The translations under genes were made by a program, and so were the position numbers. From positions 1-15,105 of the forward strand of contig NZ_JAVVES010000059.1 in assembly GCF_032250955.1 (NCBI RefSeq): a DNA stretch of 15,105 nucleotides. Reading direction: 5' to 3'. The first letter of the stretch is position 1. Each line of letters opens with the position of its first letter. The notes beneath the pieces were generated by a model. It was not told the DNA's origin. It worked only from the letters and a program-made list of their open reading frames with translations, and made no database searches. Positions 1 to 6,661 of the stretch are shown here, one piece after another. This stretch comes from Sulfuriflexus sp032250955. Its GTDB lineage: Bacteria; Pseudomonadota; Gammaproteobacteria; AKS1.

Positions 1-86
1 CGTATGTTCGCCGTTTTTAAGGAGTTTTTCGTTTTTTTGTTCTTTTCTTCTTATCTCATTTCTATCATCACCCCACAGTCAGGGCC

Positions 87-617
87 ATGGCCGGGCACGG
101 CATGCCACCACAAATGGTCACCCTCATGAAGCCCTGGGCGGTGATGATGACCCTGAGCGTGCCGAAACAGAACAGTGGCGAATTCCTCGATCTGAAACTC
201 TATAACATCGCGACCCGCCGCAACATGCAGACCCACGCACTGGAAAGCTACGAGGAGCAGCTATCGGTCTTCGACAGCATGTCGCTGGCCGATCAGAAGA
301 AAATGCTGGCCCATACCCTGGCCGAACTCGATGCCATGCCAGCGCAGTTTGAAAAACTGCGACGCGCCTGGCTCGCCCGGGATCTGGCAGAACTGCAGAA
401 GGTAAGTAACGAACAAATGCCGGCAAACGACCCCGCCAATGAGAGACTCATGGAAGACCTGCTCGACAAGCGTAATCACAAAATGCTGCAGCGCATGCAG
501 CCGCGTCTGCAGGAAGGCCGTGCCTTCATCGCCGTCGGCGCCCTGCACCTGCCGGGCGAGCAGGGCCTGCTGAACCTGCTCGAACAACGTGGCTACAGGG
601 TAGAGGCAGTATATTGA
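87..617 (+). pseudogene. TraB/GumN-family protein, 5'-truncated
   Basis: The 176 codons match the C-terminal half of TraB/PrgY/GumN proteins. Visible are a 'LKPW'-like stretch (residues 14-17), a central helical region, and the family's closing signature 'FIAVGALHLPGEQGLLNLL' followed by 'RGYRVE' at the end. Family members are usually about 280-330 residues. The N-terminal half, which carries the first conserved motifs (a GSxH-like motif and acidic residues of the putative metalloprotease-like fold), is absent. The frame is open back to about position 21, where an in-frame TAA lies at 18-20. Residues encoded from about 66 (PTVRAMAGHG) still look like family sequence, so the homology may run a little further upstream than the ATG at 87. 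No Shine-Dalgarno precedes that ATG. I infer a broken gene, caused either by a frameshift or rearrangement near position 60 or by an assembly edge. Signal peptide and promoter are not visible. Confidence 0.7.
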
Positions 618-1042
618 TGATTGATGAATTAAAGCCCCATTGATAGAGAACATACGTCCTTTTTTCAATCAGCAATCCTGAGCATCGGCAGGCTAAAGGT
701 CTCGCCATGATTAAATTTCACTTCCAGAATGCAACCGGCCTTTTGCAGCGTTATCTCGACTGGCATTGGTCTATTGTCGCATCGCTCACATACTTGTGAA
801 ATTCCCATATAAAACAATCGGTTAAAATATTCTTTGCTAAATAACCGCGTTAAGATATATATTTTTTATATATTTCAATAAATTGTATTTCAATTGTACA
901 TTATTCATACAATTCAATGGCCATTTCGGCGTAATTCAGTAAGTATATAATATTCTAATATTGCATGTTGGCCCGGTAGTCACTACAATTTGCCACCTGA
1001 TTATTAACCCCATAGATTCAAAATCTTGCTTAGGAGAAATTT
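618..1042. other. AT-rich intergenic region without a gene
   Basis: These 425 bases separate the TraB-family remnant from the 64-codon gene. The first 180 bases are of average composition; from about 800 to 1040 the DNA is strongly AT-rich, in contrast with the neighbouring genes. It contains TATATA runs around 855-873, repeated ATTTCAAT (872-879, 887-894) and AATTGTA motifs, and a possible -10 element near 946. I see no supported coding sequence; the best short frame (707-799, 30 codons) has only a weak ribosome binding site. Confidence 0.6.
872..951 (+). promoter_or_regulatory. Candidate promoter/operator region of the 64-codon gene
   Basis: AATTGTA occurs at 881-887 and again at 892-898 (11 bp apart, about one helical turn), and its exact reverse complement TACAATT lies at 908-914. 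ATTTCAAT is also duplicated at 872-879 and 887-894. A perfect TATAAT lies downstream at 946-951, but no good -35 hexamer sits 16-18 bp before it. Such a promoter would give an mRNA leader of roughly 85 nt before the ATG at 1043. The binding-site reading is an inference from symmetry and spacing. Confidence 0.3.
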
Positions 1043-1237
1043 ATGGACCAGAGCTATTACGACACTGTTACTACCATGGAAAAAGATGGTATTGACCCAG
1101 AATACATGGATGGCTGGATGAGCGGCTATCTTCACAACCCTATCCGTGAAGAGCAGCGCATCACCGAGGCCTACCAGGCAGGTTTTGATGACGGTCAGGA
1201 AAAGAAGACTGACAACATGAGCAAGTACAAGAAATAA
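1043..1237 (+). CDS. Small acidic protein of unknown function (64 aa)
   Basis: A 64-codon frame starts at an ATG preceded by a good ribosome binding site (AGGAGA, 7 nt upstream) and is followed 20 nt after its stop by a clear intrinsic terminator, so it looks like a complete monocistronic gene. The protein is hydrophilic, with an acidic, tyrosine- and glycine-rich middle: 'GWMSGYLHNP' around residues 25-34 and 'AYQAGFDDGQE' at about 43-53, then a lysine-rich tail. There is no signal peptide or membrane segment. The AYQAGFxxG and GWxxGY pieces faintly recall the small helical repeats of ribosome modulation factor, but the order and the remaining residues do not fit, so I do not assign that function. 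The long AT-rich leader with repeated motifs suggests its own regulated promoter. The product is probably cytoplasmic. Confidence 0.75.
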   Translation: MDQSYYDTVTTMEKDGIDPEYMDGWMSGYLHNPIREEQRITEAYQAGFDDGQEKKTDNMSKYKK

Positions 1238-1257
1238 GACGCTTTCTCTTGTTTGTT

Positions 1258-1286
1258 AAAAAAGGCAGCTAAAGCTGCCTTTTTTA
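1258..1286 (+). terminator. Rho-independent terminator (bidirectional)
   Basis: GGCAGCT (1264-1270) and AGCTGCC (1273-1279) form a perfect 7-bp stem with a 2-nt spacer, followed by a T run (1280-1285) and preceded by an A run (1258-1263). It ends the 64-codon gene and, by symmetry, could stop transcripts arriving from the repeat array on the other strand. Confidence 0.9.
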
Positions 1287-1294
1287 TTGCCCTG

Positions 1295-1785
1295 ACCCAT
1301 CGGAGATGGGTAGGGTACTCATNNNNNNNNNNNNNNNNNNNNNNNNNNNNNNNNNNNNNNNNNNNNNNNNNNNNNNNNNNNNNNNNNNNNNNNNNNNNNN
1401 NNNNNNNNNNNNNNNNNNNNATGATGAACCTCGAAGAGGTTCTATGAGTGGTGAAATTCCAAGCCACAGAAGCAAAATAGACAGCAAAAAAGCCAAAAAC
1501 CCTCGAACCATCGGAGATGGTTGAGGTACTCATGATGAACCTCGAAGAGGTTCTATGAGTGGTGAAATTCCAAGCCACAGAAGCAAAATAGACAGCAAAA
1601 AAGCCAAATAACCCTCGAACCATCGGAGATGGTTGAGGTACTCATAATGGAACCCAAAGGGGTCCTATGAGTGGTGAAATTCCAGGCCACAGAAGCAAAA
1701 TAGACAGCAAAAAACCCAAATAACCCTCGAACCAAACGAAGGGTAAGGTATCCATGATGAACCTGTAAGGTTCTATGGTGTGGCA
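1295..1785 (+). repeat. Tandem array of a 112-bp double-hairpin repeat
   Basis: Units begin at 1295 (interrupted by the N run), 1506, 1618 and 1730 (partial, diverged). The 1506 and 1618 units are both exactly 112 bp. Each contains hairpin 1 (AACCATC-GGA-GATGGTT), then hairpin 2 nested inside ACTCAT...ATGAGT (inner GAACCTC-gaa-GAGGTTC), then a nearly invariant tract of about 55 bp rich in A. Differences between units lie mostly in the hairpins and tend to be compensatory: hairpin 1 of the first unit is ACCCATC/GATGGGT, hairpin 2 of the 1618 unit is GGAACCC/GGGGTCC, and the last unit has CCAT/ATGG. Because 112 is not a multiple of 3, open frames through the array shift between units, so the array is not protein-coding. 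It resembles REP/BIME- or MITE-type dispersed palindromic elements; no transposase is present here. Confidence 0.85.
1323..1420. other. Assembly gap (98 N) inside the repeat array
   Basis: The run of N joins 'GGTACTCAT' on the left to 'ATGATGAACC' on the right, which are adjacent within one repeat unit. The gap therefore lies within the tandem repeat and the true copy number is unresolved. With the gap closed and the AT overlap merged, the first unit would be 111 bp. Confidence 0.95.
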
Positions 1786-1876
1786 GGGTTGCCTCGATCT
1801 CCCGAGGGGAGAAGGAATAGTTCAGGTTACCGAAAGAGCAAGAATTAAATCCCGTCCATCCTGTAAATCCTGTCCA

Positions 1877-2152
1877 TTAAGGTTTTCTGCGTTTTTCGTA
1901 AATCAGCCAGAGCACCGCCGAGAGTATCAGGCTGACCAGCACGGTGATCACCAGCAGGCCCGGCTCGACACGATGCTCGGGCGGGGTTTGCAGCATTCCC
2001 CGCAACAGGAATATAGTCAGCCCGGCAAGGGGCAGCAGCGGCAGCACGACCCAGTAACGGAAACGGCCCGCCCAGACCTGCCAGCCACGCAGGGGCAGAT
2101 AGAGCGCGAACAGGGCACAGGCTATAAACACTGCTCCGGTTATATAAATCAA
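1877..2152 (-). CDS. Small membrane protein of unknown function (91 aa)
   Basis: Reading on the minus strand from a TTG at 2152, the frame gives 91 residues with three hydrophobic segments at about residues 2-22, 33-51 and 64-84, ending in a positively charged tail (YEKRRKP), as expected of a small inner-membrane protein. The TTG is supported by a purine-rich ribosome binding site (GGAGAGAG) about 4 nt upstream. Arginines cluster between segments 1 and 2 (residues 22-32), so the topology is probably N-out, C-in. It is divergent from the DUF1820-ttcA pair and separated from it by 115 bp. The 3' end faces the 112-bp repeat array. I recognise no family. The opposite-strand frame over the same interval has unremarkable hydrophilic composition and is taken as a shadow. 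Confidence 0.65.
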   Translation of the reverse strand: MIYITGAVFIACALFALYLPLRGWQVWAGRFRYWVVLPLLPLAGLTIFLLRGMLQTPPEHRVEPGLLVITVLVSLILSAVLWLIYEKRRKP

Positions 2153-2206
2153 ATTCTCTCTCCACTTAAGCCACTGTTTCTCAAAGAATAGTGTTTAAAT
2201 CGCGCC

Positions 2207-2234
2207 TCGACAAGCCACCTGGCTATGGTATGCT
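2207..2234 (+). promoter_or_regulatory. Candidate sigma-70 promoter for DUF1820-ttcA
   Basis: TCGACA (2207-2212) and TATGCT (2229-2234) are separated by 16 bp, each matching the consensus at four or more positions. They lie 33 bp before the ATG at 2268, with no other gene between. Confidence 0.4.
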
Positions 2235-2267
2235 ATGCGGCCTTTTTCCAGTCTCACGGTTAGCGCT

Positions 2268-2609
2268 ATGGCAGAGCCACTCTTCAAGATCATCTTTGTA
2301 AACCAGTCCCGGGTTTACGAGGTCTATGCCCGGCAGGTCCAGCAGAGTAGCCTGTTCGGTTTTATCGAAATCGAGGAGTTTGTCTTCGGTGATAACAGCA
2401 CCCTGGTTATCGACCCCGGCGAAGAGCGTCTCAGGGACGAGTTTGGCGTGGTAAAGCGCAGCTATATCCCCATGCACGCCGTGGTGCGTATCGATGAAGT
2501 GGAAAAACGCGGCACCGCCAAAATCGTTGCCTTCGAGGGCAAGGCCGAGGATGTCTACCGTTTCCCCGCCAGCGCCACCCATACCCCCAAGCCGGCAAAC
2601 AAGGACTAG
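2268..2609 (+). CDS. DUF1820 family protein
   Basis: The 113-residue product opens 'MAEPLFKIIFVNQ' and contains 'VYEVYARQVQQSSLFGFIEIEEFVFG' (longer than quoted elsewhere, residues about 17-42) and 'VKRSYIPMHAVVRIDEVEK', which are the hallmarks of DUF1820, a short conserved gammaproteobacterial family of unknown biochemical role. It has no signal peptide or membrane segments, so it should be cytosolic. The upstream in-frame ATG at 2235 would add 11 residues not typical of the family, so the ATG at 2268 is preferred, although its ribosome binding site is weak. The stop codon lies 6 nt before the ttcA start, so the two are very likely co-transcribed and possibly translationally coupled. The linkage with a tRNA thiolation gene may hint at a role around translation, but that is inference only. 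The C-terminal 15 residues (after 'DVYRFPA') are low-complexity and polar. Confidence 0.9.
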   Translation: MAEPLFKIIFVNQSRVYEVYARQVQQSSLFGFIEIEEFVFGDNSTLVIDPGEERLRDEFGVVKRSYIPMHAVVRIDEVEKRGTAKIVAFEGKAEDVYRFPASATHTPKPANKD

Positions 2610-2615
2610 AGCAGC

Positions 2616-3440
2616 ATGGCCTACAACAAGCTGGAAAAGAAACTCCTCCACTACATGGGCAAGGCAATCGCCGACTACAACATGATCCAGACCGGTGACC
2701 GTATCATGGTCTGCCTGTCGGGTGGCAAGGATTCCTTCACCCTGCTGCAACTGATGCACAAGCTGGCCCTGCGCGCCAACAAGAAACTCGAAGTGTTTTC
2801 CTTCACCCTCGACCAGAGCCAACCGGGCTGGGACGATAGCGGCCTGCGCGACTGGCTCGATGACAAGGGCTTTAACTACGAGATCCTGACCCGCGATACC
2901 TACTCGGTGGTCATAGACAAGGTGCCGGAAGGCAAGACTTATTGTTCGATGTGCTCACGCCTGCGCCGGGGCAACATCTACACCTATGCCGAGCGCAACG
3001 GCTTTGTGAAAGTCGCCCTCGGCCACCACCGCGACGACCTCATCGAGAGCATGCTCATGTCGATTATGTTCAGTGGCTCGGTGCGTTCAATGCCGCCCAA
3101 GCTGCTCACCGATAACAAGAAGCATATCGTCATCCGTCCGCTGGCCTACTGTCAGGAAGCCGATATCGCCGAGTATGCCGAGCAGCAGCAGTTTCCGATC
3201 ATCCCCTGCAACCTGTGTGGCACGCAGGAAAACATGACGCGGCAGAAAGTGAAGGAGCTGATTCGCGGTCTGGCTGCGGATAACCCGAAGATCCCCGGTA
3301 ACATCCTCGCCGCCATGGGCAACATCAGCCCGAGCCAGCTCATGGACCACAAGCACTTTGACTTCAAGGGCCTGGAAGAGGAACTCCTCGAGGCCGTGCA
3401 GGGCATCGACCTGCTCGGACACGGCCAGGGGTCAGCGTAA
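2616..3440 (+). CDS. ttcA: tRNA 2-thiocytidine(32) biosynthesis protein TtcA
   Basis: The 274-residue protein is a PP-loop ATP pyrophosphatase that thiolates C32 of certain tRNAs with ATP and a cysteine-derived sulfur. The PP-loop SGGKDS is at residues 35-40. The family's two CxxC motifs are present: C110-S-M-C113 (in 'TYCSMCSRLRRG') and C198-N-L-C201 (in 'IPCNLCGTQEN'). They supply the three cysteine ligands of the oxygen-sensitive [4Fe-4S] cluster. 'LGHHRDD' (136-141) is the conserved second substrate-binding motif. Length is slightly below that of the E. coli enzyme (about 311), the difference being at the ends. It follows DUF1820 with a 6-nt gap; the likely ribosome binding site (AAGGA) lies inside the end of that gene. 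It is convergent with the thioredoxin-fold gene, the two stop codons being only 2 nt apart, which leaves no room for a terminator. Confidence 0.97.
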   Translation: MAYNKLEKKLLHYMGKAIADYNMIQTGDRIMVCLSGGKDSFTLLQLMHKLALRANKKLEVFSFTLDQSQPGWDDSGLRDWLDDKGFNYEILTRDTYSVVIDKVPEGKTYCSMCSRLRRGNIYTYAERNGFVKVALGHHRDDLIESMLMSIMFSGSVRSMPPKLLTDNKKHIVIRPLAYCQEADIAEYAEQQQFPIIPCNLCGTQENMTRQKVKELIRGLAADNPKIPGNILAAMGNISPSQLMDHKHFDFKGLEEELLEAVQGIDLLGHGQGSA

Positions 3441-3442
3441 CC

Positions 3443-4486
3443 CTAATCCCACAGATCCACGGTCTTGCCGGTATCGCGGATGCGATCGGCACGGTGCTCG
3501 ATATAGCGCTGGAAACTGGTCTCGGTCTTGTAGCCGCCGGAGAGCACGTAATCGAATACCGACTGCACGTGAAAGGTCTTGAGGAAGGCCTCGATGCGGA
3601 TGATTTCCTTGTCGCCATCAAACAACACCACTGATGGCGCATAGGCGATATTCAACTCATCCGCCCACTGGCTGGCGGTAGTCTGCTTGCCGGCCGGTGT
3701 CACCAGTGGCGTATCTGCATAGCGGTCGAGCTGGATAACGTGAAAGCCATTAATGACCGCCAGCGTATCCGCATCTTTGAGCGTCGTCTTATGCATTTGC
3801 TCGCAATCGGCACAGTCGGCCTGTTCAAAGAATACGGCCACGGGCTTCTTGCCCTTGCTCAAGGCGGCCAGGTCGTAAGGTGGCCTGGCGAAGAAGGGTT
3901 CACTGTGCAGGGCCGCTGCAGTGCGGGTCTTTGGCGCGGTGAACTGCTTGTAGTACTCGGCAAAGCTCATCTCGGTTTCTTTTTTCTCCGCGACGTAACG
4001 TAGTACGTGCATGAACTTTTCCGGGTCATAATAGCCGTTAATACGCAGCGCGACCTTGCCCTGTTCGTCAAAGAAGAGGATGGTTGGCGTGAACCAGACC
4101 TTGAGACTGGCGGCATAGGATTTCTCGTTATACTCCTTGCCATCCAGACCGGTCACGGCACGGTCACCCCACATGTTCATATCAATAGCATCAAAGTGTT
4201 CTTGCATGTAAGCAATCACTTCCTTGCTCCTGGTGAAGTTGTCTTTCACAAGCCTGGAGCAGTAAGGGCAGCCATTCTGGTGGAAATAGAGCATGAGCCG
4301 TTTGCCCGATGCCGCAGCCTCCTCGACATCTGCCTGCACATCAAGAAACGAAGGCTTGAACCAGTCAGGCATCTCAAAAAAGTCGGCGCCCTTGAATTCA
4401 CCACGCTCGACCGCTGCAGGCTCCGCGGCCAGCCAGGGGCTGGCAAGAAGCCCGATTAACAGGCTGAAAAACAGTGTCTTTGGCAT
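3443..4486 (-). CDS. Exported double thioredoxin-fold protein
   Basis: Starting at the ATG at 4486, chosen because GGTGAGG lies 9 nt upstream (the GTG at 4501 has no such site), the product is 347 residues. A signal peptide of about 21 residues ends at 'SPWLAA'. Two thioredoxin-like domains follow. The first has the redox motif C-P-Y-C (residues 73-76 of this start) and a candidate cis-proline in 'WFTPTILFFD'. The second has C-A-D-C (about 225-228) and 'AYAPSVVLFD'. The first resembles SoxW/DsbD-gamma-type periplasmic thioredoxins. The second CxxC is acidic and may be a reductase-coupled or isomerase-type site. It is the last gene of the four-gene minus-strand cluster of exported proteins and probably acts in periplasmic thiol-disulfide exchange. 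Electron donor (a DsbD/CcdA homologue) is not in the window. Family-level function is well supported; substrate is unknown. Confidence 0.85.
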   Translation of the reverse strand: MPKTLFFSLLIGLLASPWLAAEPAAVERGEFKGADFFEMPDWFKPSFLDVQADVEEAAASGKRLMLYFHQNGCPYCSRLVKDNFTRSKEVIAYMQEHFDAIDMNMWGDRAVTGLDGKEYNEKSYAASLKVWFTPTILFFDEQGKVALRINGYYDPEKFMHVLRYVAEKKETEMSFAEYYKQFTAPKTRTAAALHSEPFFARPPYDLAALSKGKKPVAVFFEQADCADCEQMHKTTLKDADTLAVINGFHVIQLDRYADTPLVTPAGKQTTASQWADELNIAYAPSVVLFDGDKEIIRIEAFLKTFHVQSVFDYVLSGGYKTETSFQRYIEHRADRIRDTGKTVDLWD

Positions 4487-4562
4487 AATCTTGTGCCTCA
4501 CCTTAATGATTTCTCCAGTTTGCCAGATTGCATGGCTAAAACAAGCTTGCCACTATCCATAC

Positions 4563-5162
4563 TTATTCGTCAGTCTCGCCGGCCATCTTCCCGGTTGATT
4601 CCTCTGCCTCCCGCATATCGGGCAGCACCTTGCAGGCCGGGGCATAACTCTTCGGCAGGTGGTCACGGATCCCCGGCAGACAGATAAGATCCACCGTCAC
4701 CAGCCCCGAGCACGTGGTGAACTGGATGGCCGTGCTGCCGTCATAGGCCACCATGTATTTGCGCGGCCAGTTACCGGGCGGGGTCTCGAGTAGCAGGTAT
4801 TTTGCGTATACATTCTTGTTGCCCGCGCGCAGCTTTTCGAGCTTGCCGAGCGAAACCTTGATAAACGAGGCCCCGCGCAGCGGGTCTGTGCTGCGCCCCC
4901 ACTCAAACGGCACGCCGTTGTTGAACTTGCGGAACATGGAGGGGCGGGTTTTCGAATCGGCACGGCAGGTTTCAAGCAATGTCTTGAGCGCCCCGCTGAC
5001 CTTGTTCTGGGTCGGTTCATCGAGCGGGATCTCGACTCCCTTTTGCACTAACTCGCTCGTCGGCGGGAGTTCACCCAACAAGTCGACCAGGTCAACGGTG
5101 TCCGCGTGCACGCCCTGCGCTAACAGCAAGGTCAGGGAAAAGACTGTGGTTAACGACTTCAT
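4563..5162 (-). CDS. Exported four-cysteine protein of unknown function
   Basis: From the ATG at 5162 (199 aa) the protein begins with a clear signal peptide (MKSLTTVFSL to 'GVHA', predicted cleavage after residue 20). An in-frame ATG at 5171 would only add three residues; GGTG 6 nt before the 5162 ATG and the normal signal-peptide length favour 5162. The mature part has four cysteines (66, 151, 161, 177), a number compatible with two disulfides, a 'KYLLLETPPGNWPRKYMVAYDG' region (residues about 121-142) that looks like beta structure, and an acidic C-terminal tail rich in Glu. No membrane helix follows the signal peptide. I do not recognise a family. It lies 76 bp upstream of the double-thioredoxin gene, in the same direction, so that protein could be its oxidoreductase; this is inference from context. 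Confidence 0.75.
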   Translation of the reverse strand: MKSLTTVFSLTLLLAQGVHADTVDLVDLLGELPPTSELVQKGVEIPLDEPTQNKVSGALKTLLETCRADSKTRPSMFRKFNNGVPFEWGRSTDPLRGASFIKVSLGKLEKLRAGNKNVYAKYLLLETPPGNWPRKYMVAYDGSTAIQFTTCSGLVTVDLICLPGIRDHLPKSYAPACKVLPDMREAEESTGKMAGETDE

Positions 5163-5254
5163 TTCATACACCAGGTGGACCTCTTGACTACGGCCACGTC
5201 CAATATGGGTTTATTAACCTGATATATCGTCAGACAGCGGGAAATGTTTAATGT

Positions 5255-5713
5255 TCAGGGTCGCCAGTAGCGGTAACCGCTCATTTGCAGACGGATTACC
5301 TCAGGCGCACCTGCCGGGACAAATTCGACCTCGAGGGGAAAGTCCTCCTCCACCAGGTCACTGGCCTGCATACTGATACGACAGGCCTTGAAGACCACGC
5401 CACGGCGACTCAGGGCCGCGAGCAGACCGGCTGTTTGCTGGTTGTTCCTGAGCAGGGAAACAATCCCGTCCTCATAGGCCACGACCTCGATGTGCAGCTT
5501 GTCCTCACCGATCTCATCAAGCACCTTGGCTATCTGCAAAAAGGCGCGGCGGTGGGAAAGGCCCTCTGCCGAACGGGTCAGTTGCATCACAAATGGCACC
5601 GGCGTTGCGGTGCCTGGCTCCGCCGCATGACCATGCATAGAGAACATAACCAGAAGGCTTGCGAGAAGAAAATAACCTGACCTGTTCCCAAACTTTTTTC
5701 TGTTCTTTATCAT
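5255..5713 (-). CDS. Exported DsrE/DsrF-like family protein
   Basis: The 152-residue product has a basic N-terminus and a hydrophobic signal segment (residues about 13-30, ending 'MHGHA'). The rest follows the DsrE/F-like fold: 'HIEVVAYEDGI' (74-84), 'LLAALSRRGVVFKAC' with a conserved cysteine at residue 111, 'VEEDFPLEVEFVPAG' and 'EVIRLQMSGYRYWRP' at the end. This is the arrangement in periplasmic DsrE-family proteins common in sulfur-oxidising and other proteobacteria. DsrE-type cysteines bind or transfer sulfane sulfur in the cytoplasmic paralogues; the role of the exported branch is not established. The start has GGAG 7 nt upstream. It begins 16 nt after the stop of the DUF4124 gene, so the two are almost certainly in one transcript, and a thioredoxin-fold protein is encoded further down the same strand. 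Confidence 0.85.
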   Translation of the reverse strand: MIKNRKKFGNRSGYFLLASLLVMFSMHGHAAEPGTATPVPFVMQLTRSAEGLSHRRAFLQIAKVLDEIGEDKLHIEVVAYEDGIVSLLRNNQQTAGLLAALSRRGVVFKACRISMQASDLVEEDFPLEVEFVPAGAPEVIRLQMSGYRYWRP

Positions 5714-5729
5714 CTGAAAGCTCCAATCC

Positions 5730-6482
5730 TTAGCGACCCGGCATGGCCGAAATCATCACGCCCTTCGGCCCCTGCCCCATCAACAACTTGTGTTCAATGG
5801 CGAGTCGACCAACCACCTGTGGCCAGGGCACATTATCCATCCGCAGGCTGACCTGACCGGTGACCGACGGGTCAATATCGAAACTCACCCCGGCCTTGCT
5901 GGCAATCGCCCGCAGGGCCTCGGGCAAGGGGATTTGCTGGAAGTCGACCGAAATCAGGGCGGGTAACGCTAATTGCTGGTATTGCTTTGCTACCTGTTGA
6001 CGCTGGCTGGCAATACTCGCCTGCTGGGCAAACATGGGGTCCCGGAACTGCAAGTCATCGACTGTGATCGGCCCGAAGCCCCCGCCACGACATTTGGTTG
6101 CGCTCAACTGGGCGACGCGTGACCGGCTGATATCGCCATGGGCACGGAAGCTGCCCACATAGTTGACCAGGTTCAGCATACGCGGGTTGATACCATTCAG
6201 GCCGCCGTAACTATTAATGATCGCCTGTGCATCCTTGCCGGCCTTTACCTCAGAAAAAACTTCCTGGGCCGCCTGCCCAACCATGCGACAAGTCTCAGCA
6301 TCCCCGCTACCCTCCCGGCGACCGGTATCAGCGAGCTGTTTTTGCTCACTGCTCGCCGCACAAGGTGTTTGCGAATAGGTGATATTGCCGCCGACAGCCT
6401 GGCACTTGTAAGCACGTGCCGTGGCAGACGTACTCAGTAACAAACTCGCAACGCATAACAAACCAGCAATCAGCTTTGGCAT
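5730..6482 (-). CDS. Exported DUF4124 + STN/N0-like domain protein
   Basis: The ATG at 6482 (250 aa) has a strong ribosome binding site, AGGAG 6 nt upstream; an upstream in-frame start at 6515 lacks one. A signal peptide (1-24, ending 'TARA') precedes a DUF4124-type motif at 25-41 (YKCQ...ITYSQTPC, two cysteines). A central helical part (60-135) carries two further cysteines at 65 and 131. Residues about 178-238 fit the secretin/TonB short N-terminal (STN, N0-like) pattern: 'VDFQQIPLPEALRAIASKAG' then 'GQVSLRMDNVPWPQVV'. N0/STN domains are periplasmic protein-interaction modules of secretins (PilQ, GspD) and TonB receptors. Here there is no barrel or secretin domain, so it is a soluble carrier of that module. 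It heads the minus-strand cluster of four exported proteins. The domain combination is unusual; function is unknown. Confidence 0.82.
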   Translation of the reverse strand: MPKLIAGLLCVASLLLSTSATARAYKCQAVGGNITYSQTPCAASSEQKQLADTGRREGSGDAETCRMVGQAAQEVFSEVKAGKDAQAIINSYGGLNGINPRMLNLVNYVGSFRAHGDISRSRVAQLSATKCRGGGFGPITVDDLQFRDPMFAQQASIASQRQQVAKQYQQLALPALISVDFQQIPLPEALRAIASKAGVSFDIDPSVTGQVSLRMDNVPWPQVVGRLAIEHKLLMGQGPKGVMISAMPGR

Positions 6483-6523
6483 ATAAGGCTCCTGGAGCAA
6501 TTTCCATAACGACAAGGATAAAG

Positions 6524-6529
6524 ATTATA
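6524..6529 (-). promoter_or_regulatory. Candidate -10 element of the exported-protein cluster
   Basis: The minus strand reads CCTATAATC, a perfect TATAAT, 42 nt before the ATG at 6482. No convincing -35 hexamer lies 16-18 bp further upstream, so this is only a candidate. It falls between the last attC-like site and the first gene of the cluster. Confidence 0.3.
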
Positions 6530-6661
6530 GGTGAAAGACTGAGGCAACCCCACTTTTCCGGACACTCCATCAGGGGAGGTCCAGCCTGAACCCTGTTTTC
6601 CCTTTCAAGTATTCTGATCCCTTGATCCAGTTTCGAATGTATAGCCCAACTCGAGCAATAG

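Noticed and set aside
707..799. 30-codon frame (MIKFHFQNATG...) in the intergenic region
   Set aside because: Only a weak AAAGG sequence upstream, no terminator, and no recognisable features; not enough to call a gene.
1195..1735. Minus-strand frames through the repeat array encoding a repeated 'FGFFAVYFASVAWNFTTHRT' peptide
   Set aside because: The repeat unit is 112 bp, not a multiple of 3, so the same peptide is found in different frames in different units; the long version also runs through the N gap. It is a by-product of the repeat.
1295..1785. CRISPR array
   Set aside because: The units are contiguous 112-bp copies with no unique spacers, and variation lies in the palindromes.
1775..2191. 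138-codon plus-strand frame opposite the small membrane protein
   Set aside because: Gln/Arg/His-rich composition typical of an antisense shadow; the minus-strand frame has clear membrane helices and a ribosome binding site.
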